Notes: generated by a model from the sequence alone, not told the origin. A DNA stretch of 64,000 nucleotides from GWE2-40-63 sp041664345 (GCA_041664345.1 JBAYKX010000019.1:1-64000); one strand, 5' to 3'; shown: positions 26,588 through 35,728, counted from the stretch's first letter. Translations and numbers: made by a program.

Positions 26588-27772
26588 TTATTTCTTTTTG
26601 TTTTTATCAACTTTCATTATCCATTGAATGGCTGTTGGAAATCGCTTAGCCCAAGCCGCTTCGTTATGAGTAGCTTCGGGGAAAGATTGCCAATAGTATT
26701 CGGTATCTTTTTTGAATCCTTTAGTATTCAATGCATTCAGCATCTCGTCAATTCCGGGTTGCAGGTAAGTTTCCAAATCACGGCCACCGTTATCGATATA
26801 AAAATACAGATCTTTCTTTTTTGCGTTATAGGTTTCCACTGTTTTCACATAATCGATTCGTTCAATTTTAAATGCAGGCGACATACAGATAGCTTTGGAA
26901 AATACCTCAGGGTATTCCCAGCAAAGCATAAAGGAAATGATTCCGCCGGCCGATGAACCACCTACAAAAGTATGTTCCCTGTTAGTTAAGGTGCGATAGG
27001 TGCTATCAATAATAGGCTTAATGGTTTGGATTACCAGTTTCATATAGCGCTGAGCCGTATCATTGGGGATGTATTCGTGCATCCGTTGAGGTGTACTATA
27101 AATTCCGACTATAATCAGTGGCTCAATCAATTGGTGATGGATAAGGCTATCACAGGTTTCGTCAATCTGCCAATCAACTCCAAAGGCACTGGTAGCCGGG
27201 TCAAAAATATTCTGTCCATCTTGCATATACAAAACTGGGTATTTTTTATTCCCTGAATTTTCATAACCGGGCGGCAACCAAACAATCACATCACGGGGTT
27301 CCAAATCAAAACCAACCATTTGGTGGTGATATGTAACGGTTCCGGTAATTTGTCCTTTTATAATTTTTTTGCCAGGCGAAGTCCAATTGGCAACCGTATC
27401 TGTAATTATGCAGTTTTCATGAATTTTTGCCGAAAAATTAGGTAAAGATAATCCATCGTTGTCAGCCCCTTCCAATTCCCAACTTCCGCGGGTGTATTTA
27501 TATTCAACGGACAGGGTGTTGTCCAATTCCATAGAATAGGTCCATACATGGTTACCAATATTTTTCATGGGAACCCTTCCCGGGTTCCAGTTCCCAAGCA
27601 AAGGCAAGTTTCCGGTAATAAAAACCGAACTATCATCTGGCAATTGGGGCGAAACCAATCGGAATTACACCGTAATTTTTTGACTAAATGCACCCTCCGA
27701 AAATGCGCTAATAAGGGTTAACCCCAATATAATTGGAACAATTGAAGATAAATAGCTTAAAATATTTTTCAT
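26588..27772 (-). pseudogene. Exported esterase with N-terminal starch-binding-like domain, broken by an in-frame TAA
   Basis: From an ATG at 27772 the frame encodes a clear signal peptide and Sec cleavage region (ISAFSEGAFSQKITV, 35 codons). It then meets TAA at 27665-27667 and continues in the same frame as FRLVSPQLPDDSSVFITGNLPLLGNW, a CBM20-like start. The remainder is intact: a CBM20-like module (to about residue 135) and a D-family esterase of the enterochelin-esterase type with nucleophile motif GGSSAGG, plus EYPEVFSKAICMSP and a C-terminal His in FPEATHNEAAW. The catalytic part could be made only by initiation at an internal codon such as TTG 27658, giving an unexported protein. Confidence 0.8.
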
Positions 27773-27920
27773 ATAGATATTTAGTTCAATATTCTTTTTT
27801 CAAGCTCATTTAATTGAGAATTCATGTTTAGTTTCCAACCTTAAAAATAGTGCTTTAAAGATATAATTAATTCATAAACATAATATAAAATGAATTTATC
27901 AGCAATCGTAATGCATAAAA

Positions 27921-27941
27921 AAGCCTCAATTTTTGAGGCTT
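27921..27941 (-). terminator. Terminator of the 28.0-28.5 kb lipoprotein gene
   Basis: AAGCCTCAA and TTGAGGCTT form a 9-bp stem with a 3-nt loop. On the minus strand six T residues follow, the normal form for intrinsic termination of the gene ending at 27988. Confidence 0.8.
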
Positions 27942-27987
27942 GAGGGGAAAATATTTTAAAATGGATAGTTTACAATATCAAATAGGC

Positions 27988-28491
27988 CTATTCCCAAGGA
28001 TAATAATTGCGGGTAACGCAAAACTCACCGATAATTACATTAGTTAGGTCAACTGTACCTTGTAAAACCTCACCATCGCCAATATATGGTTCAACAATCT
28101 TGATTATCCAGGCTTTCTTTTCCAAGTTGGCGATAGTGAAATTCAGATCGAAAACGCAAAGACAGTTGCATAATGAAGCGGTTTCTGCCTCGGTTATTAT
28201 AATGGTATCACCAATAAAACTAAAATTAGAGGTAATGCTATCGGGACAGCAATTGAATGCAGCGTTTTTATGGGTTAAGGTCAGCATTTTTGTATCGGCC
28301 TGATAGGAATAAGAAATACAATCTTGGCTTTTATCTTCACTTATTGAACCCGATTTTTCGTTTTTGCATTCGGAATGCAAAACATAGTTGGGTTCTGGGG
28401 AACCGATTGGTGTGGGTTCTTGTTTGTCATCGCAGCTTGCGACAATGAGTAGAGCCAGAATTAGGTTAAATAACGAAAGTTTTGTTTTCAT
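27988..28491 (-). CDS. Lipoprotein of unknown function
   Basis: The 167-residue protein has a signal with lipobox IVASC at about residue 20, reached from ATG 28491 (a longer frame exists to 28530). The mature part is Cys-rich: SECKNEKSG, KSQDCISY, NAAFNCCPDSI, ASLCNCLCVFDLNF. The CLCxFDLxF phrase is common among small Bacteroidota lipoproteins of unknown function, where it precedes the last beta hairpin. No enzyme motif is seen. It lies immediately downstream of the broken HEPN gene and has its own terminator. Confidence 0.7.
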   Translation of the reverse strand: MKTKLSLFNLILALLIVASCDDKQEPTPIGSPEPNYVLHSECKNEKSGSISEDKSQDCISYSYQADTKMLTLTHKNAAFNCCPDSITSNFSFIGDTIIITEAETASLCNCLCVFDLNFTIANLEKKAWIIKIVEPYIGDGEVLQGTVDLTNVIIGEFCVTRNYYPWE

Positions 28492-28522
28492 AGCTTTGAA
28501 TATTTTGTAACTAAATTTAGAA

Positions 28523-28924
28523 CTAATCAAATTTGAATCCTATATTTTGCTTAAGAAATTCTCTGAAATTCTTAACAATCTCGATAGCTTCATTTCTATC
28601 GTCCTTTGACAAATCTATTTTGACATCAGGATACCTGATTTCTACACCAAAAGCATTTAGTTTCATTATCTTTTCGAATAATTCGCTTCCAATAGGAATG
28701 GCATCATTCAGTAGGTCAAGCAGGTATCTTTAATCGTGACTTTTTCTGAATGGGATTGAGTTTTTTTCTAACAAGCATTTTAAATATTTTTCTGTTGCCT
28801 GTTGACAATGAAATGCAAGTGTGTCAGAATATTCAGGAATATGAATATTTATGATAACCGCTGTACCTAAATCATGGTCAGCCTTTTCAATCCAATCCCT
28901 AAGTCTTTCTTCATTTGCGCTCAT
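28523..28924 (-). pseudogene. HEPN-domain gene interrupted by an in-frame TAA
   Basis: The frame from ATG 28924 encodes a HEPN protein: LRDWIEKADHDLGTAV, LAFHCQQATEKYLKCLL, then SIPFRKSHD. Codon 65 is TAA (28730-28732). The same frame then continues as RYLLDLLNDA, an EIRYPD motif and a helical end FREFLKQNIGFKFD before TAG at 28523. The family usually reads T/S-H-D-L at this place, so a single TTA to TAA change explains the break. The start overlaps the MNT gene by 14 bp, as in HEPN-MNT modules. The 64-residue product would lack the second half of the bundle. Confidence 0.8.
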
Positions 28925-29228
28925 ACATCAATTTTGCACCTTGTATCGCTGAACTAACAAATGAAAAACGCTTTCCTTTTTCTTTTTCAAATTCGTCTTT
29001 TGTATAAACTACAATATCCACTGGTAATTTTGAACCTATCAGCAGTCTTTGAATTTCAATACTGCGTTTGAATTTAGGTTCACTGGTTTCCTTAATAATA
29101 AGTAAATCAACATCGCTATCTTCATTTGCTTGACCGGATGCATAGGAACCAAATAAAAATATTTTATCAGGATTTACATTTATAGCAATCCTATATACAA
29201 TGTTTAAAATTGTTTTTTCGCTAATCAC
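28911..29228 (-). CDS. MNT-type minimal nucleotidyltransferase (MntA-like)
   Basis: The 105-residue protein is a minimal nucleotidyltransferase. The catalytic signature G27-S28-x10-D39-x-D41 is perfect (GSYASGQANEDSDVDLLII), and a third acidic strand is visible in LPVDIVVYTKDEF. In HEPN-MNT toxin-antitoxin pairs the MNT protein neutralises the HEPN RNase, in studied cases by AMPylating it. Here the partner is the overlapping downstream HEPN gene, which carries a stop codon. The MNT gene itself looks intact, so it may be an orphan antitoxin. Confidence 0.85.
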   Translation of the reverse strand: MISEKTILNIVYRIAINVNPDKIFLFGSYASGQANEDSDVDLLIIKETSEPKFKRSIEIQRLLIGSKLPVDIVVYTKDEFEKEKGKRFSFVSSAIQGAKLMYERK

Positions 29229-29291
29229 CTTATTTAGTTTATATTGGATAAAGATAGTTCATTTTAAAGCATTCCAACAATGTTGGCAGTA

Positions 29292-30623
29292 TTACAACAT
29301 ATCACTGGCCAACTCAGCCAAGGTACTCCGTTCGCCTTTTACTAAGTTTACATGGGCAAATAATTCCTGTCCTTTCATACGGTCGGTCATATAGCTCAAA
29401 CCGTTGGAAGTGGTATCCAAATAAGGGGAATCAATTTGATGGATATCGCCGGTAAAAACAATTTTGGTTCCTTCGCCAGCACGGGTTATGATGGTTTTAA
29501 TTTCGTGCGGAGTCAGGTTTTGTGCTTCATCCACAATAAAAAACACATTGGAAATACTTCTTCCACGGATGTATGCCAACGGAGTTATCAGCAGTTTTTC
29601 GTCTTTCAGCATTTCTTCAATGCGCATCACTTCTTTGCTACTGGCGTTAAATTGATGCTTTATAACTCCCAGATTATCGAACAGAGGCAACATATACGGA
29701 CCAATTTTCTCGTTCACATCACCGGGCAAGAATCCCAAGTCGCGGTTAGCCAAGGCAACAATAGGACGGGCCAAAAAAATGGTATCGTACATGTGTTGTT
29801 GCTGCAACGCAGCGGCTAAAGCCAATAAAGTTTTTCCGGTACCGGCTTTGCCGGTAAGCGAAATAAGCGATATTTCCGGGCGCATCAAGGCATCTAATGA
29901 AAAGGCTTGTTCTGCATTACGCGGCTCGATGCCATATATTCGCTTCTTTTCAACCCTGTTTACCATTTTCTGGATTGGGTCGTAATGGGCAAGAGCGCTT
30001 TTTCCATTTCCTTTCAGAATAACATATTCATGAGCCGAAAGCTTTCTTTTCAGTTTGAATTCCGTTTCAGGCATTCCTTCAAACTCCTGATAAAAACGGT
30101 TTATTGTTTCTACATCCAAATTATCAAAGGTTTCAATCCCTTTGTGTATTTCTTCAATATTCTGAACTTTATCGGTGGTATAATCTTCGGCCAGAATACC
30201 TAGCGATTTGGCCTTCACCCTCAAGTTGATATCTTTGGTAACCAGAATAACTTTACGTTTGGTATATTTATTTTTATAAAATTCAGCGATGGCCAAAATC
30301 CGGTGATCGGCTGTTTGCTCAATAAATGATTCCTGAATTTCTTTTGAAAAGGGTTTTCCAGTTTCAAGAATTAATTTTCCTCTTCCTTTTCCCAATTCAA
30401 TACCATCAACCAAAAAATCGGAACCAATCAATTCATCCAACTCACGGGTAAATTCCCTGGCATTGAAATTAATCTGGTCGTTTCCTTTCTTAAAACGATC
30501 CAGCTCTTCCAATACGATGATGGGAATAACAATGTCATTATCCTGGAAATGATAAATACAGCTATAATCGTGAAGTAACACGTTGGTATCGAGCACAAAT
30601 AGTTTTGCTGTTGACTTTTTCAT
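29292..30623 (-). CDS. PIN-PhoH fusion ATPase (YlaK/PhoH2-like)
   Basis: The 443-residue protein joins an N-terminal PIN ribonuclease domain (FVLDTNVLLHD near residue 10, then IPIIVLEELDRFKKGND, and acidic VILVTKDINLRVKA) to a C-terminal PhoH ATPase (Walker A LTGKAGTGKTLLALAAA, Walker B FFIVDEAQNLTPHEIKTIITR). Such PhoH2 proteins act as sequence-specific RNA helicase-nucleases, sometimes within toxin-antitoxin systems, but in Bacteroidota they are usually single housekeeping-type genes. I use the ATG at 30623, since residues upstream of it in the longer frame are hydrophobic and unlike the family. Confidence 0.9.
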   Translation of the reverse strand: MKKSTAKLFVLDTNVLLHDYSCIYHFQDNDIVIPIIVLEELDRFKKGNDQINFNAREFTRELDELIGSDFLVDGIELGKGRGKLILETGKPFSKEIQESFIEQTADHRILAIAEFYKNKYTKRKVILVTKDINLRVKAKSLGILAEDYTTDKVQNIEEIHKGIETFDNLDVETINRFYQEFEGMPETEFKLKRKLSAHEYVILKGNGKSALAHYDPIQKMVNRVEKKRIYGIEPRNAEQAFSLDALMRPEISLISLTGKAGTGKTLLALAAALQQQHMYDTIFLARPIVALANRDLGFLPGDVNEKIGPYMLPLFDNLGVIKHQFNASSKEVMRIEEMLKDEKLLITPLAYIRGRSISNVFFIVDEAQNLTPHEIKTIITRAGEGTKIVFTGDIHQIDSPYLDTTSNGLSYMTDRMKGQELFAHVNLVKGERSTLAELASDML

Positions 30624-30748
30624 ATAATTAGGTTTTATAAGTAAGCTATACAAAACTAAAGGTAGTAAAAAACACAAGCTCATATTGAATCTTACGATTA
30701 TATTTTCATCAATTTTTAAATGCATCTATGAATAGATTTCCAATTTAT

Positions 30749-30756
30749 TACATTTG
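30749..30756 (+). promoter_or_regulatory. -7 element for folC
   Basis: TACATTTG matches TAnnTTTG. The predicted transcript would begin near 30763, after the first ATG (30762), so it supports translation from the ATG at 30774. Confidence 0.4.
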
Positions 30757-30773
30757 TTTAAATGTTTATTGTA

Positions 30774-32069
30774 ATGAACTATCAAGAGGCCTTGGATTTT
30801 TTATTTTCGCAACTTCCCATGTACCAACGTGATGGTAAAGTAGCTTATAAAGCTAACTTAAACAATACGTTGGCTTTAGATGCTTATTTTAATGAACCTC
30901 ATAAAAAATTTAAAACCATTCATGTAGCAGGTACGAATGGTAAAGGATCGGTTTCACATATTTTAGCTTCGGTGTTGCAAGAGGCTGGTTTAAAAACTGG
31001 GCTTTACACCTCGCCCCACTTAATTGATTTTAGGGAGCGAATTAAGATTAACGGACAACTAATTCCAGAGCATGAAGTGGTTGAGTTTGTAAGCGCACAT
31101 CAGCAAATTATTTTGGATTTAAAACCTTCCTTTTTTGAATTGACGGTGGCAATGGCTTTTGATTATTTTGCCAGACAAAAGGTTGATGTGGCTGTAATTG
31201 AAGTAGGTATGGGTGGACGTCTTGATTCAACGAACATTATAACTCCATTAGTTTCTATAATAACGAACATTGGGTTAGATCATACGCAGTTTTTAGGGGA
31301 AACCTTGCCCTTAATTGCTACTGAAAAAGCGGGTATTATTAAGCGTGGAATACCAGTTATTATTGGGGAACAACACCCGGAAACAAGACCAGTTTTTGAA
31401 GCAATAGCTAAAGAAAATGAAGCACCCATTTGTTTTGCGGAAAAGCGGTTTACCCTTTTAAGGAGCAGTATCAAAGATGGCTTTCAACACGTTTCCGTTA
31501 AAAATGAACAAAGTGGAACCACTCTTGAAGCGGAACTTGATTTGTTAGGTATTTATCAAAAGAAAAATATTTTAACAGTAATGGCTGCTATGCAGCTTAT
31601 AATTCCATCTTTTGGAATTCCCAAAAGTGCCGTAGTATCGGGTCTTTCAAAGGTAATTATCAATACCGGACTTCAAGGTCGGTGGCAACAAGTAAGCGAA
31701 AAGCCCCGTGTAATTTGCGATACCGGTCATAATTTAGAAGGCATTACTTTGGTTTTGGAACAACTTAAAAAGGAATCTTTTGAAAAGCTTCATTTTATTT
31801 TTGGGATGGTAAATGATAAAGACCCGGAAAAAATATTGAGAATTTTACCAAAAAATGACATTTATTATTTTACGCGTGCATCTATTCCCCGAGCTTTAAA
31901 CGAACAGGAATTATTTGAAAAGGCTACTCAAAAGGGGTTATTCGGAGCCAGTTATCACAACGTTCAGGATGCCTACCATGCAGCAATTGAAAAGGCTACT
32001 GCTAACGATTTAATATTTGTTGGAGGAAGTACTTTTGTAGTGGCTGATTTATTAAAACTTTTGTTGTGA
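30774..32069 (+). CDS. folC: Folylpolyglutamate synthase / dihydrofolate synthase
   Basis: FolC adds glutamate to dihydropteroate and further glutamates to folates, using ATP in the cytoplasm. The 431-residue protein has the N-terminal MNYQEALDFLFSQLPMYQR typical of Bacteroidota FolC, the P-loop HVAGTNGKGSVSH (50-62), the TSPHLIDFRERI motif, VIEVGMGGRLDSTN, TNIGLDHTQFLG and the C-terminal-domain motif VICDTGHNLEGI. It is isolated, divergent from the PhoH gene, and followed by the terminator of the opposing gene. Confidence 0.94.
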   Translation: MNYQEALDFLFSQLPMYQRDGKVAYKANLNNTLALDAYFNEPHKKFKTIHVAGTNGKGSVSHILASVLQEAGLKTGLYTSPHLIDFRERIKINGQLIPEHEVVEFVSAHQQIILDLKPSFFELTVAMAFDYFARQKVDVAVIEVGMGGRLDSTNIITPLVSIITNIGLDHTQFLGETLPLIATEKAGIIKRGIPVIIGEQHPETRPVFEAIAKENEAPICFAEKRFTLLRSSIKDGFQHVSVKNEQSGTTLEAELDLLGIYQKKNILTVMAAMQLIIPSFGIPKSAVVSGLSKVIINTGLQGRWQQVSEKPRVICDTGHNLEGITLVLEQLKKESFEKLHFIFGMVNDKDPEKILRILPKNDIYYFTRASIPRALNEQELFEKATQKGLFGASYHNVQDAYHAAIEKATANDLIFVGGSTFVVADLLKLLL

Positions 32070-32080
32070 ACAGATAACCC

Positions 32081-32110
32081 AAAAAAAAAGGCCGCACCAA
32101 GGTGCAGCCT
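32081..32110 (-). terminator. Terminator of the small T9SS cargo gene
   Basis: On the minus strand AGGCTGCACC and GGTGCGGCCT pair (one G-U) and are followed by nine T residues, 20 bp after the stop of the gene ending at 32131. It also separates that gene from the convergent folC. Confidence 0.85.
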
Positions 32111-32130
32111 AATACTAAAACACTTTATAA

Positions 32131-32733
32131 TTACCTAACTACCGATAATTTTTTTGTTACCTGCTGATTCCCTTTTTGGATGGAAACCAAATACGTTCCT
32201 TTACTCAATTGGTTTAAATTTACTGTGTACTCAGGACTGTTCGATATAGAACGGAATACTTCCTTACCAATAATGTTGTAAATGGTTACAGTGGCATTTT
32301 CAGCATTTTCAATAGTTACCTTTTCAGATGCTGGATTTGGGTAAATTGAAACAGCTAATTCCGATTCAATAGACACACCGCTTTGGATGTGAACTGTTGC
32401 CACCCAATTTTGAGAAGTTACACCATCGGCAGCAGTAACCTTATAAGTAACCGATCCGGCACTGAAATCCACAACCGTGCCACTAACTTGAGCTAAATCA
32501 TTAATACTTGCTGTAGCGCCTTCAGAAAGTGAGAAGGATGGCGCTAGTTCAGCTAAATTGGTTCCTTGAGGAACTAAAACATCAATAACTCCATCGCCTA
32601 TAGTTGAAGATACTTGATTAGGAACTTCATAGGTTATAAATGAAGTTAGTGTTGATTCTGTTTTTGCATCATTTTGGGCAAAACCAGTCAAAGCCATCAT
32701 AAAAATGGCAGCAATAGTAAAAGTAATTCTCAT
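32131..32733 (-). CDS. Small T9SS cargo protein with cadherin-like domain
   Basis: The 200-residue protein has a signal peptide (MALTGFAQ), one domain of the DUF5018/cadherin-like type (STLTSFITYEVPNQVSSTIGDGVIDVLVPQGTNLAELAPSF, ending TAADGVTSQNWVATV) and a complete type A sorting domain (SIYPNPASEKVTIE..., TIYNIIGKEVF, LNQLSKGTYLVSIQKGNQQVTKKLSVVR). It should be exported by Sec, carried through T9SS and processed by PorU. With only one small passenger domain it may be a surface-anchored or released accessory protein. A strong terminator suggests a highly expressed monocistronic gene. Confidence 0.85.
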   Translation of the reverse strand: MRITFTIAAIFMMALTGFAQNDAKTESTLTSFITYEVPNQVSSTIGDGVIDVLVPQGTNLAELAPSFSLSEGATASINDLAQVSGTVVDFSAGSVTYKVTAADGVTSQNWVATVHIQSGVSIESELAVSIYPNPASEKVTIENAENATVTIYNIIGKEVFRSISNSPEYTVNLNQLSKGTYLVSIQKGNQQVTKKLSVVR

Positions 32734-32806
32734 AAATAAAATTTAAATAAATAAATAAAATATATTGATTTGATTCCTTTTGATTTGTGAACAGTAGGAA
32801 TCGTTG

Positions 32807-32814
32807 CAAAAATA
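32807..32814 (-). promoter_or_regulatory. -7 element for the small T9SS cargo gene
   Basis: On the minus strand TATTTTTG matches TAnnTTTG and lies 73 nt before the ATG. The -33 region reads TTT rather than TTG. Apart from this the 426-bp divergent gap 32734-33159 is AT-rich with no gene or clear repeat; the ricT promoter must be in it but I cannot place it. Confidence 0.35.
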
Positions 32815-33159
32815 GGCTTATATTCTTGTCCTAAAGAATAAAAACATATTTTCTTGATTATTTTTAATTTAATGAACAATAATAATATTTTTAAATAGCT
32901 AATAATGAGCTAATTAAATTTACATAATCGTTTGCAGTTATGCAATCAATTAAGGTTTGAATTAACTAACGGTTTTAAATATAATATTTGATATTCAGTT
33001 TGAATTTTTTGAGTCAACTTATTGAAAAATAGATAAAAATAGTTACTATTGATTGCTCAGGTTTTTATTAGAACTGAATCTAATTCGGATATTTATATCT
33101 GATTTAAACTAAATAGCATTCCCGTTGTTGATCATGTCATATTCTTTTATATTAATATT

Positions 33160-34275
33160 ATGAGTTGTACCAACTGTTCTGCAAAAGAACTTCTAAATAA
33201 ATCAAATTCAGTAACAGAGCTATCAGGCGATGCCTGTGGAAAGCTCGACAGCTATGATTGGCTGAGCGATTTACCGGGAAGCCCTGGTGATGATTTAGTG
33301 GTAGAAGTGCGTTTTAAAAATACCCGTAAAGAGTTTTTTCTGAATAAAAACCATTTTCAGCTCAAACGGGGTGATTATATTGCGGTCTCATCAACACAAG
33401 GACACGATGTGGGCCAAGTTACCCTGACCGGTAAAATGGCATTGCTTCAGATGAACCGGAAAAACCCAAAGGCAGCTCCTGAAAAAGTAATTTACCGTAA
33501 GGCAACAGTAGCTGATATTGAAAACTGGAATAAATTTAAGCTGCGTGAAAAGCCCGTTATGATTCAAGCCCGGCAATTGGTTGAAAAAATGGGGCTCGAT
33601 ATGAAAATCAGCGATGTAGAGTTTCAGGCTGATGGCACCAAAGCTACATTTTATTACATTGCCAATGGAAGGGTTGATTTCAGGGAGTTGATTAAGCAAT
33701 ACGCCAAGGAGTTTAATATAAAAATTGATATGCGCCAAATTGGAGCCCGTCAGGAAGCTGCCATGGTAGGAGGAATTGGATCGTGTGGTAATGAATTGTG
33801 TTGTTCCTCATGGCGTTCAAATCTAGAATCAGTTTCGTCAAATGCGGCTAAAATTCAGGAACTTCCGCAAAATATTCAAAAGCTTACCGGACAGTGTGGA
33901 AAGCTAAAATGCTGCCTGATGTATGAATTGGATTCTTACATTGAAGCTCAAAAAGATTTTCCCGACATATTATTGGAACTGGAAACCGAAATGGGCATTG
34001 CTTACCCAAAGAAAAAGGAAGTTCTTAAAAAGGTTATCTGGTATGGCATGTCGGCAACAAGCAATACTAAAATATTTCCTCTTACGCTAGATAAGGTAAA
34101 AGAGGTAATCATGCTAAATAAAAAAGGAATTAAACCAGCGGTCTTATCAGAAGAACAAGGAATCTCGGAAGTAGAACCTCAATATGTGTCGTTTGAAAAT
34201 GATTTGAATATGATGGAACTGTCCAAACAAAAGAGTAAAAAGAAATGGAATAAACCCGTGCGCCCTGTTAATTGA
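33160..34275 (+). CDS. ricT: PSP1-domain protein, RicT/YaaT family
   Basis: The 371-residue protein has a central PSP1 domain with the diagnostic Cys clusters GSCGNELCCSSW and GQCGKLKCCLMYE. In Bacillus RicT these belong to iron-sulfur chemistry of a complex that stimulates RNase Y-dependent mRNA processing. The order DMRQIGARQEAAMVGGIGSCG is fully typical. An extra Cys-bearing N-terminus (MSCTNCSAKE) is common to the Bacteroidota form. The C-terminus is lysine-rich. The gene is followed within 85 bp by the IS element, so any former downstream operon partner (gldH and holB are usual in relatives) is absent here. Confidence 0.88.
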   Translation: MSCTNCSAKELLNKSNSVTELSGDACGKLDSYDWLSDLPGSPGDDLVVEVRFKNTRKEFFLNKNHFQLKRGDYIAVSSTQGHDVGQVTLTGKMALLQMNRKNPKAAPEKVIYRKATVADIENWNKFKLREKPVMIQARQLVEKMGLDMKISDVEFQADGTKATFYYIANGRVDFRELIKQYAKEFNIKIDMRQIGARQEAAMVGGIGSCGNELCCSSWRSNLESVSSNAAKIQELPQNIQKLTGQCGKLKCCLMYELDSYIEAQKDFPDILLELETEMGIAYPKKKEVLKKVIWYGMSATSNTKIFPLTLDKVKEVIMLNKKGIKPAVLSEEQGISEVEPQYVSFENDLNMMELSKQKSKKKWNKPVRPVN

Positions 34276-34359
34276 AAAATGAGACTATCCAATAAGTTGG
34301 ATTTATTAATAACAAAGTCATTGGATGAATTTCTAATTAGTTGATTTATTATATTTTAT

Positions 34360-35660
34360 CACTACTGTCTCGTTAAATGAGGCTGAGTGACAATTGTTTA
34401 TGATTTGGTTCTTTGACATATTTGTAATCATTATTTGCAAGTAATTCTTTTACAGGTGTTTTGTCCAGTAACGAGATACCTAAAATTTGTAAGATTTCGT
34501 AAATAGACCGGTTAATTTTTAATTCTTTACTTATTATTGCTACCAAGCAATAGGTGATAATTGCGCAGTAGAGTTGGGTTTTGACTGCATTGGGAGTATG
34601 TCCCCAAAAGCTTTTGACTTTCAAATGCTGTTTGATCCATTTGAAAAACAGTTCAACTTGCCACCTGTTTTTATAAAGGATGGCTATTTCTAAAGCTGAC
34701 AGTTCGAGGTTATTGGTCAGGAATACAAACTCAACTCCTGTTTCACTATCGTAATACTTGATCCGACGCAGTTTTTCGGGATAGCGGTTGAACGACTTCT
34801 GATTCGCAAATGTGCCTGTTTGGTCGCATTTTACACCGGTCGATTTATCAACCGGATGGGAGTACATCCTATTAAATTTAAGATTATCCTTTGCCCTGAG
34901 GACAAAATAAGCTTCAAGATTTTGGATTCGATAGAGCCGTTCAAAGTCATTATACCCGCGATCAAACACATAGTAGCTGCCCTTTTCATAAGGGATATTG
35001 TCCATTGCATTGACATCGTTGACCGAAGCCTCGGTAATGTAAATAAAACTTGGAATCTGGGTCTTAACATCGTAAAGGGTGTGCATTTTCACGCCCCCTT
35101 TCGTTTTGCGGAACTCAGCCCACCAGAAAACGCTCAGACAAAGATCGATCGTTGTGGAATCGAAAGCATAAACATTACCGTCTACCTTTACCTCAAAATC
35201 ACTACAGGCGCAAACCTTGCGGGCATGGTCAATCAAATGGTATGCAAATTCCTCATACAGCTTGCAATTCCTTCGGATATTTGCCCTTGCAAGTGTTGCC
35301 AGCTTTACACTTGAACCAAGCCCTAAATGATATGACTTGTTTTTATGTGCATCAAGGGCAACAATCAAGTCGCGAAGGCTGTCCCTGTTAGTAAGTTGGC
35401 CAAAAACCATACAAAGCATCTGGTTCCAGCAGGAGAAAGTCCTGATGTGCTTGTTACCATTATATTTTATTACTAGGCGGTCAAACACCCTACATGGAAG
35501 GAACTCGGTGATCTGTGCAAATACATATTTCCCTTGGTTCATCTTTTTAAAATTTTAACCAAAAGAAGTAATTGAAATCGTCACGCTATGAAAAGCACTG
35601 CAAATAAATGATTATCAAATCTTTCAAAGAACGTTTCAATATTTTAACGAGACACTAGTG
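34360..35660 (-). mobile_element. Complete IS4-family insertion sequence, 1301 bp
   Basis: The left end CACTACTGTCTCGTTAAA (34360-34377) and right end TTTAACGAGACACTAGTG (35643-35660) are 18-bp inverted repeats with a single mismatch. The 9-bp sequence ATATTTTAT directly flanks both ends (34351-34359 and 35661-35669) and is the target-site duplication. One intact transposase gene fills the element and its stop codon lies inside the left repeat. The perfect duplication and open gene indicate a recent, possibly still active insertion. It landed between ricT and a DUF2892 gene. Confidence 0.92.
34373..35542 (-). CDS. IS4-family transposase
   Basis: The 389-residue DDE transposase has an N-terminal DUF4372-type region (FDRLVIKYNGNKHIRTFSCWNQMLCMVFGQLTNRDSLRDLI), a first catalytic Asp in VYAFDSTTIDLCLSVF, a second in YVFDRGYNDF, and the IS4 signature Y-x2-R-x3-E-x6-K in YKNRWQVELFFKWIKQHLKVK. 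No frameshift or stop is present, so it should be functional. Its last codon and stop TAA lie within the left terminal repeat. The start is 118 bp inside the right end. Confidence 0.93.
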   Translation of the reverse strand: MNQGKYVFAQITEFLPCRVFDRLVIKYNGNKHIRTFSCWNQMLCMVFGQLTNRDSLRDLIVALDAHKNKSYHLGLGSSVKLATLARANIRRNCKLYEEFAYHLIDHARKVCACSDFEVKVDGNVYAFDSTTIDLCLSVFWWAEFRKTKGGVKMHTLYDVKTQIPSFIYITEASVNDVNAMDNIPYEKGSYYVFDRGYNDFERLYRIQNLEAYFVLRAKDNLKFNRMYSHPVDKSTGVKCDQTGTFANQKSFNRYPEKLRRIKYYDSETGVEFVFLTNNLELSALEIAILYKNRWQVELFFKWIKQHLKVKSFWGHTPNAVKTQLYCAIITYCLVAIISKELKINRSIYEILQILGISLLDKTPVKELLANNDYKYVKEPNHKQLSLSLI

Positions 35661-35728
35661 ATATTTTATAATTACTCTTTTTGTTAAAAGTTTTCATCCG
35701 ATGACTTTTTAGACACCTTCTTTCATTT

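Noticed and set aside
27665..28732. Stop-codon reassignment of TAA
   Set aside because: Many clearly intact genes in the window end in TAA at the expected C-terminus.
28533..28733. Plus-strand frame in the HEPN region
   Set aside because: It is the antisense of the C-terminal half of the HEPN frame, which gives a clear family match on the minus strand.
30624..30725. Longer PhoH-like start
   Set aside because: The added 34 residues are hydrophobic and unlike the family; MKKSTAKLFVLDTN from 30623 is the natural start.
34820..35558. Plus-strand frames inside the IS element
   Set aside because: They are antisense shadows of the intact transposase, with no domain features.
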